64,000 nucleotides of DNA, taken from assembly GCF_900091505.1 (NCBI RefSeq), contig NZ_LT607409.1:4402001-4466000 (forward strand), written 5' to 3'. Source of the stretch: Micromonospora chokoriensis (GTDB lineage Bacteria; Actinomycetota; Actinomycetes; Mycobacteriales; Micromonosporaceae). A program made the translations under genes and the position numbers. Below are positions 50,933 through 59,072 of this stretch, one piece after another. The first letter of the stretch is position 1, and each line of letters begins with the position of its first letter. The notes under the pieces are model-generated. The model was not told where the DNA came from. It saw nothing but the letters and a program-made list of their open reading frames with translations, and ran no database searches.

Positions 50933-51709
50933 TCAGCCGGGCCCCGGGCCGCCGGCGGGCGGGCCCGTCGGGGTCGGGCCGGGCGCGGTCGGCACGGTCG
51001 GCTGACGGCGGCGCAGCAGGAGTACGCCCACCACAGCGAGCAGCAGCAGAAGGAGTACGCCTCCGCCGACCAGCAACCAGGGGAAGCCACCTCCGTCGTC
51101 GCCTGCGGCGGCCGGCGAGGCGGACGGACGAGGCGGTGCCTCGGCCACGGCCCGCAACTCGGTCGGCTTGTCCTGGTTGGCGTCGACCTTCCAGCTCACC
51201 GAACGGCCGTTGACAGTGCCATTGCTGTCGATCACACGGCCGGGGAATGTCACCGAGATCTCGAACGACATGAGCTTGAGGAACGCCTGCTGTTGCTGCG
51301 GATTCTGCTGCGTGACCTTTCCGCCGTATTTCTTCGGGTCCAGTGGCAGTGTGAAACGGTAGAGATCACCGTCCCGGACCAGCTTCACGCTCTCCGTGTC
51401 GAAACCGGCCAGCGGCGCCTTGCGGTAACTGATCTGGGAGCCGTAAAAAGTGTCGTCCTGATAAAGGGTCTCTTCGCCGGCGGGCAGCGCGGGAATGCTC
51501 TGCCGCAGCTCCGCGAAGGCGGCCGGGACGTTCTTGTTTCGGGCGCTCAACACCTGCTTCTGGGCCGTCAGCAGCAGTTGACCGTCGACTGTGTCGTCGG
51601 CATTGACGGTGAGGCCCATGTTGAGTTGCATGCAACCGCTGAGCGCGGCGAGAAGAATGAGACACACCGCGACGCGGAGTGCCCTACCGCGGTTGACTCT
51701 CCTGTTCAT
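50933..51709 (-). CDS. LppM-like (DUF3153) lipoprotein with C-terminal membrane anchor
   Basis: 258 aa, ATG at 51709. A signal peptide with lipobox LAALSGC (lipidated Cys ~26) precedes the LppM-type domain (MGLTVNADDTVDGQLLLTAQ KQVLS; ISYRKAPLAGFDTESVKLVR; FEISVTFPGRVIDSNGTVNG). It ends with a Pro-rich linker, a second membrane span (FPWLLVGGGVLLLLLLAVVG V) and a basic, Pro/Gly-rich tail. It is the promoter-proximal gene of the minus-strand run that holds CIS-2, but 146 bp separate it from the next gene, so membership in the CIS operon is not certain. Confidence 0.7.
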   Translation of the reverse strand: MNRRVNRGRALRVAVCLILLAALSGCMQLNMGLTVNADDTVDGQLLLTAQKQVLSARNKNVPAAFAELRQSIPALPAGEETLYQDDTFYGSQISYRKAPLAGFDTESVKLVRDGDLYRFTLPLDPKKYGGKVTQQNPQQQQAFLKLMSFEISVTFPGRVIDSNGTVNGRSVSWKVDANQDKPTELRAVAEAPPRPSASPAAAGDDGGGFPWLLVGGGVLLLLLLAVVGVLLLRRRQPTVPTAPGPTPTGPPAGGPGPG

Positions 51710-51720
51710 GGGCTCAGTGT

Positions 51721-51738
51721 GTGTGATCGCTTTCACAC
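51721..51738. promoter_or_regulatory. CRP/GlxR-like palindrome upstream of LppM/CIS-2
   Basis: GTGTGA-TCGCTT-TCACAC is a perfect match to the TGTGA-N6-TCACA consensus of cAMP-receptor-type regulators. It lies 12-29 bp upstream of the LppM-like start, and downstream of a -10-like TACAAT on the minus strand (51778-51773), a position expected for repression or a road-block. No good -35 is apparent. Confidence 0.65.
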
Positions 51739-51829
51739 CAGCAGTCAGCGATCGGTCACAAGACAGTCGCCGATTGTACGAACGAGCTGTCGCCTTCGAA
51801 CGAGCCCGCAACCAGTTTCGTTAAATACC

Positions 51830-52106
51830 CTGGAGTGTTGGGACTCCGACGGTCAATTGTCGACCGGGGGAGACCCGAGCTCGACCGGGTGAGGCACCGA
51901 CCACAGTGCCGAGGGGCCGGCTCAACCCGCCGGGGGTCTCCAGTCCGCGTAGCGGGCCATGCTCCGCAGTGCGGCCCAGACCGGCACCGACCTCGCGCAG
52001 CTCGGCGGCGCGTTCCAGCACCGTGACCCGCCAGCCGTGCCGGTGCAGGGCGAGCGCCGCGCTCAGGCCGCCGATGCCGCCGCCCACGATCACCGCGAGC
52101 TCGCCG
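51830..52106 (-). pseudogene. FAD-dependent monooxygenase N-terminal relic
   Basis: The minus strand reads LAVIVGGGIGGLSAALALHR HGWRVTVLERAAELREVGAG L, an intact GxGxxG FAD-binding start, and then loses similarity within a few residues. Nothing of the substrate domain or the second FAD motif follows before the stop near 51821. It is divergent from the TetR relic, the usual arrangement of a monooxygenase with its repressor. Confidence 0.65.
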
Positions 52107-52446
52107 CCGGCATCGCCGAGGTGCTCGACAGGTGGTTGAGCAGCGGGCGTAGCCGGACCCTGGCCCGGTACGCCTGCCTGTGGAGGCGGTACACCGGGCC
52201 GAGCTGCGGGGCATCCTGCACCACGGCACCGGTTTGCGGGTGCAGGCCCGGGACCTGCTGGCCCGCGCCGGGGCCGCCGATCCCGACCGGCAGGGCGACC
52301 AGTTCGTCGCGTTCGTGGACGGGCTCCTCGTCGACCGTCTGGTCGGCGCGGGCGCGCGCACCGCCCCACCGCCCGGCAGCGCGGCCAGCCGTACCGACCT
52401 GAGCGCCGCAGTCCGCACGCTGCTTCGTGCCCTGACCGGGAGCTGA
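52090..52446 (+). pseudogene. TetR-family regulator C-terminal relic
   Basis: The plus strand gives ELAAGIAEVLDRWLSSGRSR TLARYACL in one frame, then after a frameshift near 52175 continues as EAVHRAELRGILHHGTGLRV, LVARAGAADPDRQGDQF-like residues and FVDGLLVDRLVGAG, ending DLSAAVRTLLRALTGS. This is the ligand domain of a TetR repressor. The DNA-binding domain is missing. The deletion joint is near 52090, facing the FAD relic. Confidence 0.6.
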
Positions 52447-52622
52447 CCCCGCCGCCGCCGCGCGGGCGTGGCGGTGCGGGCGTGGCGGGTGCGTGGGGCC
52501 GGCCCGGTACGCCCGGCGCGCGGCCGGGTCGCGTGGGCCCGGTGAGAACGTCGGCGTGCTGGCGTCGGCGGGCGCGCCGTGGGGCCCGGTGAGCAGGTCT
52601 GACGCGTGCTGGGAGACGATCA

Positions 52623-52720
<98 letters not shown>

Positions 52721-52753
52721 CCTTCGGCCGGGGGTGTGATGCTGCGTTTCGGT

Positions 52754-52837
52754 CCTTTGGAGCTGAATCGTTTACGACATCGCGCCTGGTGCGTTCACGG
52801 CACGGGCCCGATTCGTTTGCGGCATCAGCTCCAAAGG
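52754..52837. repeat. Palindromic element type C (84 bp)
   Basis: Perfect 13-bp inverted repeats CCTTTGGAGCTGA (52754-52766) and its complement (52825-52837). The centre contains two related AATCGTTT/ATTCGTTT blocks. It is wedged between two minisatellites in a gene-free region. Its outer arm start (CCTTTG) resembles that of the type A element. Confidence 0.85.
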
Positions 52838-52847
52838 GAGCGGACGG

Positions 52848-53050
52848 CATGGTGCCGGCGGGCGGCGTGGTGTCGGCGGGCGTGGTGCGGGCGGGCGGCA
52901 TGGTGCCGGCGGGCGTGGTGCGGGCGGGCGGCATGGTGTCGGCGGGCATGGTGTCGGCGGGCGTGGTGCGGGCGGGCGGCATGGTGCCGGCGGGCGTGGT
53001 GCGGGCGGGCGGCGTGGTGTCGGCGGGCATGGTGCGGGCGGGCGGTGTGA
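52848..53050. repeat. 15-bp minisatellite
   Basis: About a dozen degenerate copies of a GTGGTGYCGGCGGGC-type unit, some with a 3-bp insertion, giving strings such as AGVVRAGGMVSAGMV if read as protein. All unit lengths are multiples of three, so several frames stay open. I see no ribosome site or family similarity and do not call a gene here. Confidence 0.85.
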
Positions 53051-53201
53051 CGCGGGGCGGGCCGCATGGTGCGGGCGGGCGGTGTGGTGGCGTGCGTTGG
53101 CGGTGGTGCCAGGGCTCGACGACACAGTGCCGTTCGGGGGCAACGTGCTGTTCAGGCCGGGGTGCGGCAGGACGGTCGGCGCGGGTAGGAGAGATTGGGT
53201 G

Positions 53202-54326
53202 ATGATGCGGTTCAGCGGCTTGCGGACGGCCGGCGGGCGGCTCCGGCACGGCTGGCGGCCGGTGCTGGAGGCCACCGTCGCGGCGACAGTGGCCTGGCTG
53301 TTGGCCACCCGGTTGCTCGGGCATCCGCAACCCTTCTTCGCGCCGGCCGCCGCGCTGATCGTCCTCGGACAGACCCGGGGTCAACGCATCCGTCGGGCCG
53401 TCGAGGTCGTCCTCGGCGTCGCCGCCGGGGTGCTCGTCGCGGACCTGGTGGTGCAGGCCCTCGGCCCGGGCAGCACCTGGACGGTCTTCACCGTCATCCT
53501 GCTCACCGTCCTGCTCGCGGTGGCCTTCGGCGCCACCGGCGTGACGCTGGTGCAGGCGGCGGTCTCGGCGCTCTACCTGGTGGTGGTCGCACCACCGGAC
53601 GGGACGTTGGTGCCGTTCCGCTTCGTCGACGCCCTCATCGGGGGCGTGGTCGCGCTCGCGGCCAGCCTGCTGGTCGACGCCCGTCGCCCACTGGCTCCGC
53701 TGGTCGCCGAGGTACGGCGGACCTTCGACGAGTTGGCCGGGCTGCTCGGCGGGATCGCGCACGCCCTCGACCGCCGTGACGAGGACGCCGCGGTCACCGC
53801 GTTGACCCGAGCCCGGGGGATGGACGCCCGCGTGGACGGGTTACGCGACGGAGTGCTCGCCGCCGGCGAGGCGCTGCGGCTCAACGTCCGTCGACGCCGC
53901 CACATCGGTCGGCTGCGCTCGGTGGACCAGTCGATCCGGCAGACCGACTACGCCGTCCGCAACGTCCGGGTGCTGGCTCGCGCCGGCGTGACGCTCAGTC
54001 GACTGCACACCCCCGTCCCGCCCGAGCTGGGTGTCGCCCTACGGTCGCTGGCCGAGGCGGTCAGCCACGCCGGCGCCGCCCTCGCCGCCGACCTCAACGG
54101 CCAGGACGACAACGCCGACCAGCACGCCGCGCGGGCCGACGAGGCGGCGCTGGCTGCCGTGCACACCGCTGGGCAGCTCTTCGGCGCCACCCAGACCCTG
54201 CCGCTGGCAATGATCATCGGGCAGGTCCGGGCCACGGCCATCGACCTGCTGCGCGGCGTCAACCCCGAGGACGACGCCGCCGTCCTCGCCCGCGTCGACG
54301 AAGCCCTCGGCCTCCCCGCCGTCTGA
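53202..54326 (+). CDS. FUSC-family / aromatic acid exporter-like membrane protein
   Basis: 374 aa. ATG at 53202 with AGGAGA upstream; a GTG at 53199 precedes it. The N-terminal half has about five to six membrane segments with the FUSC pattern (LEATVAATVAWLLATRLLGH PQPFFAPAAALIVLGQTRGQ RIRRAVEVVLGVAAGVLVAD). The C-terminal half is a long soluble helical domain (residues ~180-374, RTFDELAGLLGGIAHALDRR). This is the half-size FUSC/DUF939-type arrangement. Likely an efflux-type transporter; substrate unknown. Confidence 0.8.
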   Translation: MMRFSGLRTAGGRLRHGWRPVLEATVAATVAWLLATRLLGHPQPFFAPAAALIVLGQTRGQRIRRAVEVVLGVAAGVLVADLVVQALGPGSTWTVFTVILLTVLLAVAFGATGVTLVQAAVSALYLVVVAPPDGTLVPFRFVDALIGGVVALAASLLVDARRPLAPLVAEVRRTFDELAGLLGGIAHALDRRDEDAAVTALTRARGMDARVDGLRDGVLAAGEALRLNVRRRRHIGRLRSVDQSIRQTDYAVRNVRVLARAGVTLSRLHTPVPPELGVALRSLAEAVSHAGAALAADLNGQDDNADQHAARADEAALAAVHTAGQLFGATQTLPLAMIIGQVRATAIDLLRGVNPEDDAAVLARVDEALGLPAV

Positions 54327-54365
54327 TCGGGCCGTCGGCCCCACCACCACCCACCGACCCGACGG

Positions 54366-55352
54366 TCAGGCGCTGGCCCGGGCCACCAGAGCGGACGGGA
54401 AGAGGGTCACCGGCGCGGCCGGACGTCCGTCCAGCAGGGCGGTGGCCGCGGCGGCGGCGATCCGCCCCACCGGGTGGCTCGCCGTGGTCAACGCCGGGGC
54501 GGTCAGCCCGGCCAGCGGGATGTCGTCGAAACCGGCCACCGCGACGTCGCCGGGCACCCGCACCCCGGCGTCGCGCAGGCCGGCGATCACCCCGAGCGCG
54601 GTGTCGTCGCTGATCGCGTAGATCGCGTCGACGTCCGGCCACTGACGCAGCACCACGTCGGCCGCCGCCCGGCCGCAGGCCGCCGTGAAGTCGCCGGGCA
54701 GCACCCGCTCCGGCATCCCGGCCTGACGCATCAAACGGCGGTACGTCTCCACGGGGCGCTGCGCGCAGGGCAACCACCGAGGGCCGGCCACCATGGCGAT
54801 GCGGCGGCGACCGGTGGCGTACAGGTGACGCAGCACCGCCTCGGACCCGGTGACGTTGTCGACGTCGAACGACGGCACGCTCGCCGAGCCGACGCCGATC
54901 GAGACCACCCGGCCCCGCAGTGACCGGGGCACCGACTCCAGCAGCTCCTCCGTGGTGTTGACCAGGATCACCCCGCACACGCTGCGATCGTCGAGCCGGG
55001 CCAGCCCGCCCGGGTCGTCCAGCGGCAGCCAGTGCAACGCCACACCGACACCGGCGGGCGTGCACACCTGGGCCGCCGAACCGACGACCCGGTGCACGTA
55101 CGGGTCGTCCAGCACCGCCGCGCTGGCCCCCAGCACCGCCACGACCATCCGTACGCCGCCGCCGCGGACCAGCGCGCGGGCGGCCGGGTTGGGCACGTAG
55201 CCGAGCTGGTCGACAGCCGCCGCGACCAGTTCCCGGGCCGCCGGCGAGGCGAACCCCGTGCCGGCGATCACCCGCGACGCGGTGGACCGGGACACCCCGG
55301 CGACCCGCGCGACGTCCTCGAGAGTTGCCGGTCGGTGTGCCGCTGTCGTCAT
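54366..55352 (-). CDS. LacI-family transcriptional regulator 2
   Basis: 328 aa, ATG at 55352. The N-terminal headpiece is ATLEDVARVAGVSRSTASRV IAGTGFASPAARELV with the usual hinge YVPNPAARALVRG. The effector domain follows (MVVAVLGASAAVLDDPYVHR VVGS; IAMVAGPRWLPCAQRPVETY; AISDDTALGVIAGLRDAGVR VPGDVAVAGFDDIPLAGL). It is divergent from an MFS transporter gene, whose upstream region holds a matching AGCGCT-centred operator, so it probably represses that gene. Confidence 0.85.
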   Translation of the reverse strand: MTTAAHRPATLEDVARVAGVSRSTASRVIAGTGFASPAARELVAAAVDQLGYVPNPAARALVRGGGVRMVVAVLGASAAVLDDPYVHRVVGSAAQVCTPAGVGVALHWLPLDDPGGLARLDDRSVCGVILVNTTEELLESVPRSLRGRVVSIGVGSASVPSFDVDNVTGSEAVLRHLYATGRRRIAMVAGPRWLPCAQRPVETYRRLMRQAGMPERVLPGDFTAACGRAAADVVLRQWPDVDAIYAISDDTALGVIAGLRDAGVRVPGDVAVAGFDDIPLAGLTAPALTTASHPVGRIAAAAATALLDGRPAAPVTLFPSALVARASA

Positions 55353-55450
55353 CGTCGCCTCCCCGCCGAGGCCCGCCCGGTCGGACAAACGCCTGCTCAC
55401 ATCATGCCCCGGCGGACACCTCAGCGGTAAGGGGCGGTCGCCGGTTGCGG

Positions 55451-55464
55451 TGGTAGCGCTCTCA
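55451..55464. promoter_or_regulatory. LacI-type operator upstream of MFS gene
   Basis: TGGTAGCGCTCTCA, an imperfect palindrome centred on AGCGCT, the usual actinobacterial LacI site (TGGGAGCGCTCCCA). It lies 49 bp upstream of the MFS start and about 100 bp from the divergent regulator start. Confidence 0.6.
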
Positions 55465-55512
55465 GGTGTGCGATCGTGCGAGGAGATCACCCCGAGGAAG
55501 AGGACCCACCCC

Positions 55513-56763
55513 GTGAGCGCCCCCACCAGTCGACCCGTAGCCCCGGCCGCCGCGCCGTCCGCGAACGCGGTGCTGCTCGCCAGGAACGGTGTCGCGGTCA
55601 CCTTCACCCTCAACGGGCTCGCCGTCGGCAGCTGGTTCTCCCGGGTGCCGGCGGTCCGCGAGGCGTTGGACCTCTCCGCCGGCCGGCTCGGGCTGCTGCT
55701 GCTGGCGATGAGCGTCGGCGCGCTGCTCGCCATGCCCACCGCCGGGCTGCTCGCCCAGCGCCTCGGTGCGGCCCGCACCGTCACCCTCGCCACCGGGGTG
55801 GTCGCGGTCGGTCTGACCGTGGCGGGGCTGGGTGCCACGATGACCGGGTCGTTCGCCGTCGTCGCGGTGGGCCTCGTCGCGTTCGGCTACGGCTCCGGCG
55901 CCTGTGACGTGGCGATGAACGTCGAGGGCGCGGCGGTGGAGCGTCGGCTCGGCCGCACGATCATGCCGCGTTTCCACGCGGGGTGGAGCCTCGGTTCGGT
56001 GGCCGGGGCGGCGCTCGGCGCCGCGGCGGCCCGGTTCGACGTGGCGGTGGGCGCGCACCTCGTCGCGGTGGCGGTGGTCGTGTTGACCGGCACGGTGCTC
56101 GCCGCCCGGACGTACCTGCCCCGGGGCGTCGACTCCACCGGCGACCCGGCGGACGCCACCCCGGCCGCCCGCCGTCGGGCGCAACTCGCCGCCTGGCGGG
56201 AGCCGCGCACCCTGCTGATCGGGCTCTTCGTGCTGGTGGCGGCGTTCACCGAGGGAGCCGCCAACGATTGGCTGGCCGTCGCGTTCATCGACGGACGGGA
56301 CCTCAGCGAGGCTGCCGGCGCGGCCGTGTTCGCGGTCTTCGTCGTGGGCATGACGGTCGGACGCACCGCCGGCACCGTCGCGCTGGACCGGTGGGGTCGG
56401 GTGCCGGTGCTCAGCGGCACGATCGGGCTCGCCGTGGTCGGCGCCGGCCTGGCCGTGCTGGCCGGCTCCGGGCCGGTGGCCGTCGTCGGCGTCGCGCTGT
56501 GGGGCCTCGGCGCGTCGCTGGGCTTCCCGGTCGGCATGAGCGCGGCTGCCGACGACGAGGCGCACGCGGCGGTGCGGGTGAGCGTCGTCGCGGTGATCGG
56601 CTACACCGCGTTCCTCGGTGGCCCTCCGCTGCTGGGGCTGCTCGGCGACGAGGTCGGCACCCTGCGGGCCCTGCTGGTGGTGCCACTGCTGTTGCTGCCG
56701 ACGCTGCTGCTGGTGCCGGTGCTGCGCCCGCCGCACGCCGTTTCGTCCGCCACTAAAAACTAA
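55513..56763 (+). CDS. MFS transporter
   Basis: 416 aa. I chose the GTG at 55513, with GAGGAAGAGGA upstream; the frame extends further but that part overlaps the regulator control region. Twelve hydrophobic helices are discernible, with ALDLSAGRLGLLLLAMSVGA LLAMPTAGLLAQRLGA as the first MFS loop region and RTAGTVALDRWGRVPVLSGT as its repeat in the second half. It ends with a short Lys/Asn tail. Resembles the fucose-permease/DHA-like group; substrate unknown, possibly a sugar since it is LacI-controlled. Confidence 0.8.
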   Translation: MSAPTSRPVAPAAAPSANAVLLARNGVAVTFTLNGLAVGSWFSRVPAVREALDLSAGRLGLLLLAMSVGALLAMPTAGLLAQRLGAARTVTLATGVVAVGLTVAGLGATMTGSFAVVAVGLVAFGYGSGACDVAMNVEGAAVERRLGRTIMPRFHAGWSLGSVAGAALGAAAARFDVAVGAHLVAVAVVVLTGTVLAARTYLPRGVDSTGDPADATPAARRRAQLAAWREPRTLLIGLFVLVAAFTEGAANDWLAVAFIDGRDLSEAAGAAVFAVFVVGMTVGRTAGTVALDRWGRVPVLSGTIGLAVVGAGLAVLAGSGPVAVVGVALWGLGASLGFPVGMSAAADDEAHAAVRVSVVAVIGYTAFLGGPPLLGLLGDEVGTLRALLVVPLLLLPTLLLVPVLRPPHAVSSATKN

Positions 56764-56836
56764 CCCACCCCGCCGTCGAGCGGTATCGGGTGCGTGGCCG
56801 ACTGCGTCACGTACCCGAGCTGGTTAGGGTCGCCCG

Positions 56837-57733
56837 ATGCCAACCGACGAGATCACCGCCGCAGCGGCGGGCACCTGGACCCTGGGCGACCGCACCGTGC
56901 GCCGGATGGGCTTCGGCTCCATGCGGATCACCGCCGACCCCGACCCGGCCCGGGCCGTCGCCCTGCTGCGCCGCGCCGTCGAGCTGGGCGTCAACCACAT
57001 CGACACGGCCGCGTTCTACGTCTCGCCCGGCGGAACCCTGCGGGTCGGCACCGGCCCGGCCCGCTACGCCACCGAGCTGATCCGCGCGGCGCTCGCGCCG
57101 TACCCCCAGGATCTGGTCGTCACCACCAAGGTCGGCTTCGGGTACGACAGGGAGGCGGGCTTCACCGAGGCGTTCACCCCGGCGCAGTTGCGTGCCCAGG
57201 TGGAGGAGAACCTGCGCCGGCTCGGCCGCGACCACCTCGACGTGGTCAACCTGCGCCTCGGCCGAGGGCCCGGCGAGGTGCCGCTGACCGAGCGGTTCGG
57301 CGCGCTCGCCGACCTGCGTGCCGCCGGGCTGATCCGGCACCTCGGGCTCTCCAACGTCCGGCCCGAGCAACTCGACGAGGTGGCGGGCATCGCGCCGGTG
57401 GTCTGCGTGCAGAACAACTACGGGGTGGACGCCTACCGGGAGCAGGACGCCGTCGTCCGGCTCTGCGGCGAACGGGGCATCGCCTACGTGCCGTTCTTCG
57501 CGCTCGCCGGCACCGGCCGGGAGAAGGGCGCGAGCGCCGCGCAGGGCGAGGCCGTCGAGGCCGTCGCCCGCGCGCACGGCGTCACCGGGCACCAGGTACG
57601 CCTGGCGTGGACCCTGCACCAGGGCGCTCACGTGCTGGCCATCCCCGGCACGGCAGACCCGCAGCACCTGGAACAGAACATCGCCGCCGGAGCCCTCCGC
57701 CTCACCCCCGAAGACCTGACCCGCCTGCACTGA
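56837..57733 (+). CDS. Aldo/keto reductase
   Basis: 298 aa, ATG. AKR barrel landmarks: MGFGSMRITADPDPARAVAL LRRAVELGVNHIDTAAFYVS with catalytic D56 and Y61, VVTTKVGFGYDREAGF with K98, LRRLGRDHLDVVNLRLG, and C-terminal IPGTADPQHLEQNIAA for NADPH. The usual catalytic His after the fourth strand is replaced here (VVNLRLG rather than LLHxP), as in one oxidoreductase subgroup of the family. It is monocistronic. Confidence 0.85.
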   Translation: MPTDEITAAAAGTWTLGDRTVRRMGFGSMRITADPDPARAVALLRRAVELGVNHIDTAAFYVSPGGTLRVGTGPARYATELIRAALAPYPQDLVVTTKVGFGYDREAGFTEAFTPAQLRAQVEENLRRLGRDHLDVVNLRLGRGPGEVPLTERFGALADLRAAGLIRHLGLSNVRPEQLDEVAGIAPVVCVQNNYGVDAYREQDAVVRLCGERGIAYVPFFALAGTGREKGASAAQGEAVEAVARAHGVTGHQVRLAWTLHQGAHVLAIPGTADPQHLEQNIAAGALRLTPEDLTRLH

Positions 57734-57792
57734 CGGGCCGCCGCCGCCCATGGGTCCCTCAGCACGCCCGGCAGCCTAGGCGGCCGGTGCGC

Positions 57793-58296
57793 TCAGGGCG
57801 CGTAGACCAGGTCCATCGTGTCGGTGTGCCCGGACCAGCGCAGGTCCAGACGCCAGCAACCAGCCTGGGGAACGTCGATGATCGACGGACCCGGACCGCC
57901 GGCGACCTCCCGGGTGACGGTGGTGTCGGTGCCGTCCAGCGTCGCGGTGATCACCAGCGTGGCCGGTGCCGTCGGGTCGGGCGAGGTCGTGGAGGACTGC
58001 GCCACCCACAGGATCTTGTTGTTCGACCCGTCCTTGCGGTGCTGCCGCAGCGGGTGGGCGAACAGCACCGCCACGATGTCACCCTTGGCGCCGAAGACGT
58101 GCGGGACCCGAGCGTCCCCGCTGAAACCGGCGTCCGCCCAGTCGGGCAGAGGTCCCGTCTCGACCCGCGCCGCGCAGGCGCTCCCCGTGGTGGCGGCGGC
58201 GCTCGTCGGCGCCGTCGACCCGCCGCCGCTCGTGGCCGTGCACCCCGCCAGCAGCACCACGGACATCGCCAGCGTCAGTCGTCCCCGTGAACCCAT
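57793..58296 (-). CDS. Hypothetical lipoprotein, 167 aa
   Basis: ATG at 58296. Signal peptide LTLAMSVVLLAGC with lipobox LAGC (Cys ~19), then a Ser/Thr/Gly linker and a ~130-residue beta-rich domain with two Cys (GSACAARVETG; VPQAGCWRLDLRWSGHTDTM DLVYAP). Surface-attached, function unknown. It lies 65 bp after the putative anti-sigma gene on the same strand and could be co-expressed. Confidence 0.75.
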   Translation of the reverse strand: MGSRGRLTLAMSVVLLAGCTATSGGGSTAPTSAAATTGSACAARVETGPLPDWADAGFSGDARVPHVFGAKGDIVAVLFAHPLRQHRKDGSNNKILWVAQSSTTSPDPTAPATLVITATLDGTDTTVTREVAGGPGPSIIDVPQAGCWRLDLRWSGHTDTMDLVYAP

Positions 58297-58361
58297 CTCA
58301 CCCCTCCAGTGCGCGTCGACTCGTCACGCAGTCAGGACACCGGTCGGGCCGGTTCGGTTCC

Positions 58362-59072
58362 CTAGCGCAGCGACCTGGCGATCTCGAGCGCCTCGGCCTT
58401 GCTGAGGGATCCTTCGAGCCGGTAGCTCACGTCGGCGTCCTGCCAGATCAGCGTCGCCGCGGCCAGCCGGGCGGTCTCCGTGCGAACCTCACCCGCCCGG
58501 TCCACGTACGACAACACGTGTGGTCGGTCGACCCAGATGGCGAAGCCACCGTCGACCTGCGTCCACTCCGCCCCCGGCGGGGTGACCTCCTTGTGGAAGG
58601 CCAGGTTGAGGCGACCGTCGAACGCGTCGATGCGCAGCGCGCCCCCGTCGTAGAGCAGCGTCGCCACCCGGCAGACGCCCGAGGGGTCGGGGTCGGCGAC
58701 CAGCACCTGCTCGGGCGGACCCAACGACGCCGGTAGGCGGATCGGGAACCGCACCGCCCGCTGCGCCTCGTCCAGGGCGGCGGTCCGCTGCGCGGGCAAC
58801 GGCGACGGGGTGCCGGCGGGCGGCGTCGGGGCGGGCGAGGTGGCGATGCTGACACCGGCGAAGCGCAGCAGCCCGGCAACGGCGTCCGCGACGGCGGCCC
58901 GCGTCGGCGGCAACACCGCGACCAGGAGGGCGACCAGCGCCGCCGCGGCGAGCGGACGCCACCGGCGCACGGGCTTGTCGAGTCGTACGCGGACACGGGC
59001 GGTCACGTCGGGCGGCTCGGGTGTCTCCAGCCAGGCGGACAGGTCGCGTAACTCCCGTTCGAGGTCACCCAT
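58362..59072 (-). CDS. Putative membrane anti-sigma factor
   Basis: 236 aa, ATG overlapping the sigma-factor stop by 8 bp. The N-terminal ~40 residues are a short acidic/basic helix region (LERELRDLSAWLETPEPPDV), one membrane span at ~40-58 (PLAAAALVALLVAVLPPT), and an external domain that includes FPIRLPASLGPPEQVLVADP and WVDRPHVLSYVDRAGEVRTE. It has no zinc-anti-sigma HxxxCxxC. Coupling to an ECF sigma gene supports the call. Confidence 0.65.
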   Translation of the reverse strand: MGDLERELRDLSAWLETPEPPDVTARVRVRLDKPVRRWRPLAAAALVALLVAVLPPTRAAVADAVAGLLRFAGVSIATSPAPTPPAGTPSPLPAQRTAALDEAQRAVRFPIRLPASLGPPEQVLVADPDPSGVCRVATLLYDGGALRIDAFDGRLNLAFHKEVTPPGAEWTQVDGGFAIWVDRPHVLSYVDRAGEVRTETARLAAATLIWQDADVSYRLEGSLSKAEALEIARSLR

